From Paenibacillus wynnii (GTDB lineage: Bacteria > Bacillota > Bacilli > Paenibacillales > Paenibacillaceae): a DNA stretch of 64,000 nt. The stretch lies in assembly GCF_030812855.1 (NCBI RefSeq), contig NZ_JAUSTK010000013.1, forward strand, positions 60,679-124,678, read 5' to 3'. Under the pieces are notes generated by a model that saw only the letters and a list, made by a program, of their open reading frames with translations, ran no database searches and was not told the DNA's origin. Shown in pieces: positions 34,913 through 43,246 of the stretch. The translations under genes were made by a program, and so were the position numbers. Within the stretch, counting starts at the first letter, position 1, and each line of letters begins with the position of its first letter.

Positions 34913-36450
34913 AGGACAGAATAGAAATTCCAGACCATAATTCGTTATTTAAGTCCGAACCCTATGTTAAACAACGTGAAGGTAAAAAGGCGTTCGAGGC
35001 TCCATGCAGTGAGCAAGAAACCATGGAAGCTCTCGCCTACTCGAAATCGTCAGAATACAAGGATAAGAACTTTGCCCGGCAATCCTTGGTTGTTAATCCT
35101 CATAAAGCCTGTCAGCCGCTGGGAGCTCTTATGGCAGCACTTGGATTCGAGAAAACATTGCCGTTCATTCACGGATCTCAAGGTTGTACCGCATATTTCC
35201 GCAGTCACTTGAGCCGCCACTTCAAGGAGCCGGCTCCGGCTGTATCCTCCTCTATGACTGAGGACGGCGCTGTATTCGGTGGAATGAGCAACCTCATTGA
35301 TGGTCTTGAGAATAGTGTGGCTCTCTACAAACCGGAGATGGTAGCTGTATCGACAACCTGTATGGCTGAGGTTATCGGGGATGATCTTCAGGCTTTTATC
35401 TCTAATGCGCGCCTGAAAGGTGCTATCTCGGAAGATCTGCCTGTACCGTATGCCAATACACCAAGCTTCTCGGGCTCTCACATTACAGGCTATGACTCAA
35501 TGCTGAAGTCAATCATCAGCACACTATACAATCGTTCCGGCATTCAGGCTGCTCCCGGCAGCGGCGAAACGACCGGGGAAAAGCTGAATCTTATTTTAGG
35601 ATTCGAGCCGTATACCGGAAATTTTGCGGAGGTTCGCAAAATCCTGGCTGCTTTTGATACAGAGTATACCTTCTTGGGTGACCACAGCGGTAACTTTGAT
35701 TCACCGGCTACAGGAGAATACTCCTATTATTACGGGGGTACAAAGCTCACGGATGTACCGAAAGCGGCGAATGCGCTAGGTACACTTTCATTGCAGAAAT
35801 ATTCCGTGAAAAAGACGATGGAATATATCAACGGTACATGGAAGCAACAGACCATTTCGATGTCGACACCGATAGGGATTACAGCGACCGACCGGTTAAT
35901 CGAAGCGATAAGTGAACTTACAGGACTTCCGATCCCTGACGAACTCGTGGATGAACGTGGACGTGTAGTTGACGCACTGACAGACAGCCATCCTTACCTC
36001 CATGGTAAACGTGTGGCTTTGGTCGGTGATCCCGATTTGTTAATCGGTCTAATTCAGTTCTGTCTGGAAACCGGTATGGAACCTGTTCATATTATTTGCT
36101 CTAACGGAGATAACGGCTTCAAAGAAGAAGCCGAGGCATTGCTTGCAGCCAGTCCATACGGTGCTGAGGCTACGGTCTATATCGGAAACGATCTATGGCA
36201 TATGCGCTCCTTACTAATCGATAATCCTGTGGATCTCGCAGTGGGAAGTTCCCATCTGAAATACGCCGCCAAAGACGCCGGTGTACCACTGATTCGTGTA
36301 GGCTTCCCCGTGTTCGACCGTCATCATTTGCACCGTTATCCGATCATTGGTTATCAAGGTGCTTTGAATCTGCTAACAACCATTGTGAACACTATCCTGC
36401 AAAATTTGGACGAGGATTCCTCCGGCTTCAACCACGATCTAGTCCGTTAG
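34909..36450 (+). CDS. nifK: Nitrogenase molybdenum-iron protein beta chain
   Basis: 513 aa. P-cluster cysteine motifs: [40 protein letters not shown] and [13 protein letters not shown]. It pairs with NifD in the alpha2-beta2 MoFe protein. The serine/cysteine ligand pattern looks normal. After its stop the operon is interrupted by 327 bases with a palindromic repeat before nifE. Confidence 0.97.
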   Translation: MKDRIEIPDHNSLFKSEPYVKQREGKKAFEAPCSEQETMEALAYSKSSEYKDKNFARQSLVVNPHKACQPLGALMAALGFEKTLPFIHGSQGCTAYFRSHLSRHFKEPAPAVSSSMTEDGAVFGGMSNLIDGLENSVALYKPEMVAVSTTCMAEVIGDDLQAFISNARLKGAISEDLPVPYANTPSFSGSHITGYDSMLKSIISTLYNRSGIQAAPGSGETTGEKLNLILGFEPYTGNFAEVRKILAAFDTEYTFLGDHSGNFDSPATGEYSYYYGGTKLTDVPKAANALGTLSLQKYSVKKTMEYINGTWKQQTISMSTPIGITATDRLIEAISELTGLPIPDELVDERGRVVDALTDSHPYLHGKRVALVGDPDLLIGLIQFCLETGMEPVHIICSNGDNGFKEEAEALLAASPYGAEATVYIGNDLWHMRSLLIDNPVDLAVGSSHLKYAAKDAGVPLIRVGFPVFDRHHLHRYPIIGYQGALNLLTTIVNTILQNLDEDSSGFNHDLVR

Positions 36451-36544
36451 TAAAACGGCGATTATGAGCCGTTTGCGAACTGTGGTTTATTGTTGAGTGA
36501 GCCGTTGGGGTTGGTCGTTATGTTGAGAAATAAGTAGTGATTGA

Positions 36545-36715
36545 TCGAGCGGAGCGGGCGGAATTGTCTTGGAGGAGCGTTAGTGTCCGCCCGAAAGCTT
36601 TCCGTAGGAAAGCTCGCTTCGAAAGCATATGCTGTTCCCGGATTTCTACCGTGTAACGGTTAGAATCAGGAAATCTGGGAACAACAGCGGCCGGAGGGAC
36701 AATCCGCCAGTAAAG
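36545..36715. repeat. Palindromic dispersed repeat between nifK and nifE
   Basis: Outer arms GGGCGGAATTGTC (36558-36570) and GACAATCCGCC (36698-36708); inner arms TGTTCCCGGATTTC and GAAATCTGGGAACA, with ACCGTGTAACGGT in the centre; a second small hairpin AAGCTTTCC/GGAAAGCT. It shares CGGATTT(T/C)TACCG and AAATCTGG blocks with the copy at 29490-29615. No gene or terminator with a T run. It lies inside the nif operon. Confidence 0.75.
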
Positions 36716-36777
36716 CGATAATTGAATTACCCTTTATCTAGGTAAGGAGCATTCAGTTACAGCGAAGGAGGTTAACG

Positions 36778-38139
36778 ATGGAGCCCATTCGAAAAGATGA
36801 GTTAGAAGCGAAAGATTGCGGAAGCCAAGCTCCCAAATCCAAGCCCTGTCCAAGGCCCAAGCCAGGCGAAGCGGCTGGAGGCTGCTCCTTCGACGGAGCT
36901 CAAATCACCTTGCTTCCGATTATGGATGCTGCACATCTTGTACACGGCCCCATTGCCTGTGCCGGTAACAGCTGGGAGAGCCGGGGCACCCTTACAAGCG
37001 GTCCCTCCCTCTCTCAATACGGCTTTGCTACGGACATGAGTGATAATGATATTATTTTTGGCGGAGAGAAGAAATTGAAGGATAGCATTGACTATATTGC
37101 CGGGCGCTTTGCGCCTCCGGCAATATTTGTATATTCGACATGTGTAACGGCGCTGATTGGTGAAGATATGGATGCTGTATGCAAAGAAGCGGCAGGGCGT
37201 CTTGGAATTCCGGTTATACCTGTCAACAGTCCCGGTTTTGTAGGCAGTAAGAATCTGGGTAACCGGCTGGCAGGTGAAGCGCTCCTTCAATATGTAATTG
37301 GTACAGGGGAGCCAGAGGATGACACTAAGCTCGGAGTAAATCTAATCGGTGAGTATAACATTGCAGGTGAGATGTGGGATATTGAGAAGTTGATGAACAG
37401 TGCAGGGATTACACTGATGTCTCGGATAACAGGAGATGCCCGGTACAAGGAAATTACATGGGCGCACCGTGCCAAGGTGAACATGGTTGTATGCAGCCGG
37501 GCACTGCTGGGTTTAGCCAAAGAGATGGAGTCAAAATATAATATTCCTTATTTCGAAGGCTCGTTCTACGGAGCAAAGGAAACGACCTATTCCTTGCGGC
37601 AAATGGCATTTCTGATGAACGACCGGGAGATGGAGCGTAGGGTAGATCGGTTGACGGAGCGTGAAGAAAGCCGCGTTATTCAAGACTTGCGGCCTTACCG
37701 TAAGATACTAAAGGGGAAAAGAGCGGTGCTTTATACCGGTGGAGTCAAAAGCTGGTCGATTATATCCGCACTCAAGGAACTGGGTATCCAGGTTGTAGGT
37801 GTTGGCACGAATAAAAGCACAGACGATGATATAGCCAGAATTGCTGAACGTGTAGGTGACGATACCGAATTTATTCCTGAAGGCGGAGCCAGCCGCATTC
37901 TCAAAACCGTGAGAGATCGCAAAGCAGATATCATGATTGCTGGCGGTCGGAACATGTATGTTGCGATGAAAGAACAGATTCCATTTATAGATATCAATCA
38001 AGAGCGGCATAGAGCATATGCGGGGTATGAAGGCTTATTGCGGCTTGCGAAGGAAATGACTTATTCCCTGGCCAATCCGATTTGGAAGCTTGCATCGAGT
38101 CCTGCCCCTTGGGACAAGGAGGTGCCTTATGACCGTTAA
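36778..38139 (+). CDS. nifE: Nitrogenase FeMo-cofactor scaffold protein NifE
   Basis: 453 aa. ATG with AAGGAGG. Conserved cysteines in PGEAAGGCSFDGAQ, HGPIACAGNSWESRG and STCVTALIGEDMD. With NifN it forms the NifEN scaffold on which NifB-co is converted to FeMo-co; it is homologous to NifD. It overlaps nifN by 11 bases. Because of the repeat-filled gap behind nifK, nifENX may form a second transcription or RNA-stability unit. Confidence 0.95.
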   Translation: MEPIRKDELEAKDCGSQAPKSKPCPRPKPGEAAGGCSFDGAQITLLPIMDAAHLVHGPIACAGNSWESRGTLTSGPSLSQYGFATDMSDNDIIFGGEKKLKDSIDYIAGRFAPPAIFVYSTCVTALIGEDMDAVCKEAAGRLGIPVIPVNSPGFVGSKNLGNRLAGEALLQYVIGTGEPEDDTKLGVNLIGEYNIAGEMWDIEKLMNSAGITLMSRITGDARYKEITWAHRAKVNMVVCSRALLGLAKEMESKYNIPYFEGSFYGAKETTYSLRQMAFLMNDREMERRVDRLTEREESRVIQDLRPYRKILKGKRAVLYTGGVKSWSIISALKELGIQVVGVGTNKSTDDDIARIAERVGDDTEFIPEGGASRILKTVRDRKADIMIAGGRNMYVAMKEQIPFIDINQERHRAYAGYEGLLRLAKEMTYSLANPIWKLASSPAPWDKEVPYDR

Positions 38140-39457
38140 TAAGAGGATCAAACCCGCCTCAGTGAATCCGCTCAAAATCGGGCAGTCGCTCGGAGGAGTT
38201 CTGGCGCTTCAGGGCTGTTACCGGGCCTTGCCGATTATTCACGGACCGCAGGGTTGTTCTGCTTTTCCCAAAGCTTTATTAACCCGCCATTTCCGGGAAC
38301 CTATTGCTGTTCAGACCTCCGCTTTGCAGGAGATGGACGTTATCTTTGATGCTAACCGGAATTTGGAAGAGGCATTGAATACGGTACTGACTAAGCATCG
38401 CCCTGATATTATCGGCATTATTGGCACGGAACTGATGGACGTTGCCGGGGTGGATTACCAGTCCATGCTGAAATCCTACAAACGGGAGAGAAACCTGCGG
38501 GGAGGGCTTGCCTTTTCTGTGACCTTGCCGGATTTCAGCGGTTCCCTCGAGTCTGGATTTAGCGGGACTGTGGAGGCGATGGTGGATGAGCTGATTCAGC
38601 AGGCGGGACACCGGAATCAGAGAAGCGTGAACTCCCGTCAGATCACCTTACTGCCAGGTTCATTTCTCACACCTGGTGATGTTATGGAGATCAAGGAAAT
38701 GATCTCAGCTTTTGGGTTTGAGGTTATCACTGTACCGGATATATCAACTTCCTTATCGGGTCATCTTTTGACAGGATTCTCTCCTTTGACCAGGGGAGGC
38801 GTACCATTGGATTCTATGCTGCAAAGTCTACAATCCGGTCTTACCATTGCCATTGGAGGCAGTATGGAGCGTCCGGCAAGAAGGCTGCACAATGCCATTG
38901 GGACACCATACAAAGTATTCCAAGGCGCAATGGGTCTTAAGGCATCTGATGATTTGCTTCATTTTCTGCATCAGATTAGCGGGGAACCCGTGCCGTTACG
39001 TTATTGTTGGCACCGTGAGAATCTATTGGACAGTATGCTGGATGCCCATTTTCAATTTGCCGGGATGTCGGTTATAGCTGCACTGGAACCGGACCATTTG
39101 TACTCTGTATCCCAGTGGCTGGATGAGCTGGGTGTGGAGCAAAAGGCGCTTATTACTTCCTGTGAGACTCCGGTAGTTTCGGGAATGGAGCGCGAGGTAT
39201 GGGTAGGTGATCTTGATGATGCGGAGGTTCTTGGGAATGGAGCTGATTTATGGATCAGCAGCTCCCATGGTCTAGCAGGAGCAGAACGGATCGGCGCTGC
39301 ATTTATGCCGGCAGGTTTTCCGGTGTGGAACGAGCTTGGTGCTTATATGTCAACCTCTGTTGGCTACCGGGGTGCGATGGAATGGACGAATAAAGCAGGT
39401 AATTTGTTAATAAGAAGGGAGGCGGTGCGCCGTGAAAGTAGCGTTCGCCACAGATGA
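38129..39457 (+). CDS. nifN: Nitrogenase FeMo-cofactor scaffold protein NifN
   Basis: 442 aa from ATG 38129, with AAGGAGGTG nine bases upstream; the frame is open to 38090, but that lies inside nifE. NifK-like: NPLKIGQSLGGVLALQGCYRALPIIHGPQGCSAFPKALLTRHFREP. Partner of NifE. The 3' end overlaps nifX by 26 bases. Confidence 0.94.
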   Translation: MTVNKRIKPASVNPLKIGQSLGGVLALQGCYRALPIIHGPQGCSAFPKALLTRHFREPIAVQTSALQEMDVIFDANRNLEEALNTVLTKHRPDIIGIIGTELMDVAGVDYQSMLKSYKRERNLRGGLAFSVTLPDFSGSLESGFSGTVEAMVDELIQQAGHRNQRSVNSRQITLLPGSFLTPGDVMEIKEMISAFGFEVITVPDISTSLSGHLLTGFSPLTRGGVPLDSMLQSLQSGLTIAIGGSMERPARRLHNAIGTPYKVFQGAMGLKASDDLLHFLHQISGEPVPLRYCWHRENLLDSMLDAHFQFAGMSVIAALEPDHLYSVSQWLDELGVEQKALITSCETPVVSGMEREVWVGDLDDAEVLGNGADLWISSSHGLAGAERIGAAFMPAGFPVWNELGAYMSTSVGYRGAMEWTNKAGNLLIRREAVRRESSVRHR

Positions 39458-39848
39458 TGGAATCCGAGTAAATGCACATTTTGGGCAAAGCCCGATGTTC
39501 GCTGTCTATAATGTTACGAAAAGTGGTGGAGAGCTGTTGGAGCTTCGCAAGCTGCCGGATGTTCTGTTTCAAGATGAAGCGGGTAGGATCAATAGCCGCC
39601 TAGAAGCGGTGGGTGATTGCACTCTCATTTTCTTGATGCAGATTGGTGCTTCTGCTGCCGCCCGGGTAACACGCCGCAAAATCATGCCTGTGAAGGTGCC
39701 GTTTGGTAGCCCGGTAGATGAACAGGTGAAACGACTTGTTGAAATGTTGCAAGGCAAGCCGCCAATGTGGCTGGCTAAGGTACTTCGTTCAGAGGAGGAA
39801 GGGCAGGAAGGAACGGAAGGGGAGAATTTAAATGGAACCGATGGCTAG
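39432..39848 (+). CDS. nifX: Nitrogen fixation protein NifX
   Basis: 138 aa; GTG start with GAAGGGAGGCGG upstream. The fold of the NifX/NifB C-terminal/NafY family is seen: KVAFATDDGIRVNAHFGQSPMFAVYN and a C-terminal ...GSPVDEQVKRLVEML. It carries NifB-co or VK cluster between NifB and NifEN. It overlaps nifN by 26 and the next ORF by 17 bases. Confidence 0.92.
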   Translation: MKVAFATDDGIRVNAHFGQSPMFAVYNVTKSGGELLELRKLPDVLFQDEAGRINSRLEAVGDCTLIFLMQIGASAAARVTRRKIMPVKVPFGSPVDEQVKRLVEMLQGKPPMWLAKVLRSEEEGQEGTEGENLNGTDG

Positions 39849-40404
39849 CCATGATATTGCGCTTGCGGGGATGATTTTTCAGGAAGGCGGAGCTAATAAA
39901 CGTCGTAGTCGTACAGTGGCAAAGGAACAGGATATGGATCAAGCCACTGTGGAGGCCTTTACTCGCCGCTTATGTAATCTGTTGGACACCGAGGATTTCT
40001 TTGGCAGACATGCCGAACTTTCCAAACAGGAGAAGATAGAGCGATTATTTCTGGCCTCGACTGAGGACAAATCACAATCTGATTTTAATTGTGCTGTTTC
40101 TCCAAAGGTACGTCTACAAGTACCTCTGTTATTTCAGGCAGTAGCCGGTGTAATGGAAGAAAAGAGCGGTGCGATTATCCAGAGTGCAGCCGAGATCAAT
40201 GGAGAAGGTTTCGGTCGGGCGCTGCTATACAGCGGGCGTATTATTTTAGTTATAAAAAGCCTGCGTGCAGGGTTCCCCTTCCCGTTCACTTCACAAGAAA
40301 AGGCGATCCGGTATGGAGTAAGCTGCGTGGAGGAAGGGCTTGCCTTTTTAGAAAAATATAATAACATGACAGCTCTCCACGGTTCGTTTAGCCTGGAGGG
40401 TTAA
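39832..40404 (+). CDS. NifX-associated protein (DUF269-like), nif-operon orf1
   Basis: 190 aa; ATG after GGGGAGAATT. The C-terminal half resembles the NifX-associated DUF269 family as I remember it: VPLLFQAVAGVMEEKSG, then GEGFGRALLYSGRIILVIKS (compare EGFGxAxxxxGRxxVxxKxLRD), followed by an FPF and EKAIRYG segment and a final EKY. The N-terminal 50 residues are more variable, with a basic patch KRRSRTVAK. In other diazotrophs this gene follows nifX and its precise role is unclear. Located between nifX and hesA, as 'orf1' in several Paenibacillus. Confidence 0.68.
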   Translation: MEPMASHDIALAGMIFQEGGANKRRSRTVAKEQDMDQATVEAFTRRLCNLLDTEDFFGRHAELSKQEKIERLFLASTEDKSQSDFNCAVSPKVRLQVPLLFQAVAGVMEEKSGAIIQSAAEINGEGFGRALLYSGRIILVIKSLRAGFPFPFTSQEKAIRYGVSCVEEGLAFLEKYNNMTALHGSFSLEG

Positions 40405-40440
40405 CTGCGGATTCATACATCAGTCACAGGGGGGAGCGGG

Positions 40441-41196
40441 ATGGAGCAGCAGCTTGCGGGAGGGTTGGAGCTGGAACGGTATGCCCGACAGCTGAAGCTA
40501 CTTGGGGAGAACGGTCAGAAAGCACTCAAGGAAGCCACAGTGATGATTGCCGGCATCGGCGGTCTCGGCGGGACCGCTGCTTTGTATTTAGCGGCGGCAG
40601 GCATCGGGAAACTTATCTTGGCCCACGAGGGCATCATTCTTCCACCGGATCTGAACCGGCAAATCTTAATGGACAGTGAGCATTTAGGCATGGAGCGGAT
40701 GAGTACGGCAATTAAGCAGCTGAAGCGGCTTAATCCTAACGTTGAAATAGAAGGTTATAATTCCAAGATTGAGTCTGAAATCGCAAGACCTTGGGTAGAG
40801 AACGCCGATATTGTAATTGACGCTCGATATGATTTTCCAGAAAGATATGAATTGAATCGTCTCTGTGTACAGACCGGTACGCCTATGGTAGAGGCGGCAA
40901 TGTATGGGTTTGAAATCTCTCTAACTACGATACTTCCAGGTGTAACTCCGTGTCTTGAATGCCTTTATCCGGATCAACAGCCCCAGTGGGAACCCTTTGG
41001 GTTTCCGGTTTTGGGAGCTACCTCCGGGATTGCGGGTTGTCTGGCAGCCCTCGAGGCCGTAAAATGGGTTACAAGGGTAGGGACAACTTATGCGGGCGTA
41101 ATGCATCGCTTCAACTCACTCGACTTCGCCTGCTATAGCGTCCGAATTACCCGTAATCCGAATTGCGCTTGCTGCGGAGAAGGAGGTAAACCGTGA
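40441..41196 (+). CDS. hesA: HesA/MoeB/ThiF family protein of the nif cluster
   Basis: 251 aa. The nucleotide-binding loop GIGGLGGTAALYLAAAGIG and the E1-like acidic IDARYDF are present; a CxxC pair lies in TPCLECLYPDQ and a CACC near the C-terminus (NPNCACCGEGG), probably zinc ligands. MoeB/ThiF-like enzymes adenylate partner C-termini; in Paenibacillus nif clusters HesA is thought to help in metal/sulfur supply for FeMo-co. ATG after GGGGGGAG, 36 bases behind orf1. It overlaps nifV by 4 bases. Confidence 0.92.
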   Translation: MEQQLAGGLELERYARQLKLLGENGQKALKEATVMIAGIGGLGGTAALYLAAAGIGKLILAHEGIILPPDLNRQILMDSEHLGMERMSTAIKQLKRLNPNVEIEGYNSKIESEIARPWVENADIVIDARYDFPERYELNRLCVQTGTPMVEAAMYGFEISLTTILPGVTPCLECLYPDQQPQWEPFGFPVLGATSGIAGCLAALEAVKWVTRVGTTYAGVMHRFNSLDFACYSVRITRNPNCACCGEGGKP

Positions 41197-42335
41197 AAAG
41201 TCTCAAGCTATGTGACACGACACTTAGGGATGGAGAACAGGCGGCTGGAGTATCATTCACGAGGGCAGAAAAACTGGAAATCGCAAAGTTGCTGTCGGAG
41301 AGCGGTGTAGAGCAAGCAGAGGTTGGAATTCCTGCAATGGGCAAGAGAGAGCAAGAGGATATCGCGGCGATTGCGGAGCTGGGTCTTCCCATGAGGATGA
41401 TGACCTGGAATCGGGCAATGACCAGCGATATTGAAAAAGCGTGGAATACCGGGGTGAATTGGAGCCATATCTCGATCCCGGTATCGGACATTCAGCTGAA
41501 TGGTAAGCTAGGAATCAGCGAATCGGAAGGACTTGCCAGACTGTTGCGGGCAGCAGAATATGGTCTGCGTCTAGGCATGACGGTATCAGTGGGGATGGAA
41601 GATTCTTCACGGGCGAAGATGAGCTTTCTGGTAGAGCTGGTGAACTCGTTGTACAAAGAAGGTATACGTTGGTTTCGATATGCGGATACGGTATCTGCCC
41701 ATCATCCGGGTGAAATGGCTGAGCGGGTCCGTACTTTGCTTGGAGAAGTACCTGCGGATGTAGAACTTGAGGTACACTGTCATAATGATTTTGGGCTTGC
41801 TACAGCGAACACGCTGAGTGGCATTGCCGCCGGTGCAACCTGGGCAAGCACCACAATTGCAGGTATAGGTGAGCGTACTGGAAATGCCGCGATGGAAGAA
41901 GTGGCACTGGGTTGGCGTTACCTGTACAAGGGGCAGTGTGCTGTTCGTCCGGAGATGCTGAAAAGGTTAGCCGATACGGTGATAGCCGCCTCCGGTCGCA
42001 GCGTTGGAGATGCCAAGCCAATCGTAGGAGAACTAGCTTTTACCCATGAATCCGGCATTCATGTGGACGGACTCATGAAGGATACGGCAACGTATCAGAC
42101 CTTTGATCCTTCGGAAGTAGGCAGGTCACATCACTTTGTACTCGGCAAACACTCGGGCAGCGGGGGAGTATCCCATGTGCTGAGTAATCAAGGTCTGGAA
42201 GCGAATGCTGAACTGTCGGGACGACTGCTTGAACGTGTTCGGGAATATGCAGAGATCTATAAACGTAATGTTCCGGAAGCTTTACTACTGGAATGGTTCA
42301 TGGAGGAGCAGGAGCAGTCCCGGGGTGTTGTTTAA
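41193..42335 (+). CDS. nifV: Homocitrate synthase NifV
   Basis: 380 aa; GTG start with GAAGGAGGT. DRE-TIM features: LCDTTLRDGEQAAGVSF (Asp and Arg of the active site) and the metal-binding HCHNDFGLATANTLSGIAAGA; then the C-terminal GKHSGSGGV. It condenses acetyl-CoA and 2-oxoglutarate to (R)-homocitrate, the organic ligand of FeMo-co. Last gene of the nif cluster. Confidence 0.94.
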   Translation: MKSLKLCDTTLRDGEQAAGVSFTRAEKLEIAKLLSESGVEQAEVGIPAMGKREQEDIAAIAELGLPMRMMTWNRAMTSDIEKAWNTGVNWSHISIPVSDIQLNGKLGISESEGLARLLRAAEYGLRLGMTVSVGMEDSSRAKMSFLVELVNSLYKEGIRWFRYADTVSAHHPGEMAERVRTLLGEVPADVELEVHCHNDFGLATANTLSGIAAGATWASTTIAGIGERTGNAAMEEVALGWRYLYKGQCAVRPEMLKRLADTVIAASGRSVGDAKPIVGELAFTHESGIHVDGLMKDTATYQTFDPSEVGRSHHFVLGKHSGSGGVSHVLSNQGLEANAELSGRLLERVREYAEIYKRNVPEALLLEWFMEEQEQSRGVV

Positions 42336-42345
42336 TAGATGTAAC

Positions 42346-42394
42346 AGGGTTGTTTTACAGGACGTTTGAGTCTTGTGAAGCAACCCTTTTTTTA
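42346..42394 (+). terminator. nif operon terminator
   Basis: AGGGTTGTTTTAC paired with GTGAAGCAACCCT, followed by a run of seven T, 10 bases behind nifV. Confidence 0.85.
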
Positions 42395-42549
42395 TGCGCA
42401 GTGAATGAAGATCGCCAACTAACTACACTTTACACCTCTGTGCTGCGGACTGTATGAACTAGACTAATAAGTGAACACGGTAAATGCACCCTAGAATAAT
42501 AAAATAAACTCTAGAAGAGGTGGAAGCCGTGGCCGAGCGTCAATGTTAT

Positions 42550-42995
42550 AGCAAAGAATTCCTTCGAATCGCCCTCGAATGGAGGATTCCGCCAAATGAG
42601 ATGTAAAAGTACAATTGAATCGCCCTCGGATGGGGGATTTCGCCAAATGAGATGTAAAAGTACAATTGAATCGCCCTCGGAAGGGGGATTTGGTCAAATG
42701 AGATGTAAAAGTACAATTGAATGGCCCTCAGATGGGGAATTTCGCCAAATGAGATGTAAAAGTGCAATTGAATGGCCCTCGGAGGGGGGACTTGGCCAAA
42801 TGAGAGGTAAAAGTGCAATTGAATGGCCCTCGGAGGGGGGACTTGGCCAAATGAGAGGTAAAAGTGCAATAGAATGGCCCTCAGATGGGGGATTCAGCCA
42901 AATGAGAGGTAAAAGTGCAATAGAATGGCCCTCAGATGGGGGATTCAGCCAAATGAGTTGTAAAAGTGCAATTGAATCGCCCTCGGATACCCTAG
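42550..42995 (+). repeat. 51-bp tandem repeat array A (about 8.5 copies)
   Basis: The unit is about 51 bases, roughly AAATGAGATGTAAAAGT(A/G)CA plus ATTGAATSGCCCTCGGATGG and GGGATTTCGCC. GTAAAAGT recurs at 42603, 42654, 42705, 42756, 42807, 42858, 42909 and 42960, a strict 51-bp period. The reading frame stays open only because 51 is divisible by 3. The same unit occurs inverted at 52325-52560. There is no RBS. The flanking stretches 42400-42550 and 42995-43246 hold no gene that I can see. Confidence 0.9.
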
Positions 42996-43246
42996 TTTTG
43001 AGTTTGCTCCATATTTATTCTCCTTTATTGCAGTAATAACAAATTTGTTCACTCTGGGCAGAATGTTCACTGTGCTTTATGTTGGTTTAGTTCACTTAAA
43101 TTTGAATTATACAATTGAATTAGCAGGCGGCTTCCTTCATGTTGAGATAGGAGGAGGAAGTCGCGGGCTAAGCCCATCCGTCTTATTGATAGCGCTTGCA
43201 TAATTGTTCTGATTCATCATTTTATTGAAGGAGGTCGATTTATTCA

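Noticed and set aside
33449..38139. Alternative nitrogenase (vnf or anf)
   Set aside because: NifD and NifK have the ligands and lengths of the Mo enzyme, there is no delta-subunit gene (vnfG/anfG), and nifE and nifN are present.
42596..43036. 146-aa open frame with a 17-residue repeat (and the mirror frames at 42491-42869 and 52279-52602)
   Set aside because: The frame is open only because the DNA repeat is 51 bp long. There is no RBS, and the same repeat is open in other frames and on both strands. I treat it as a non-coding minisatellite.
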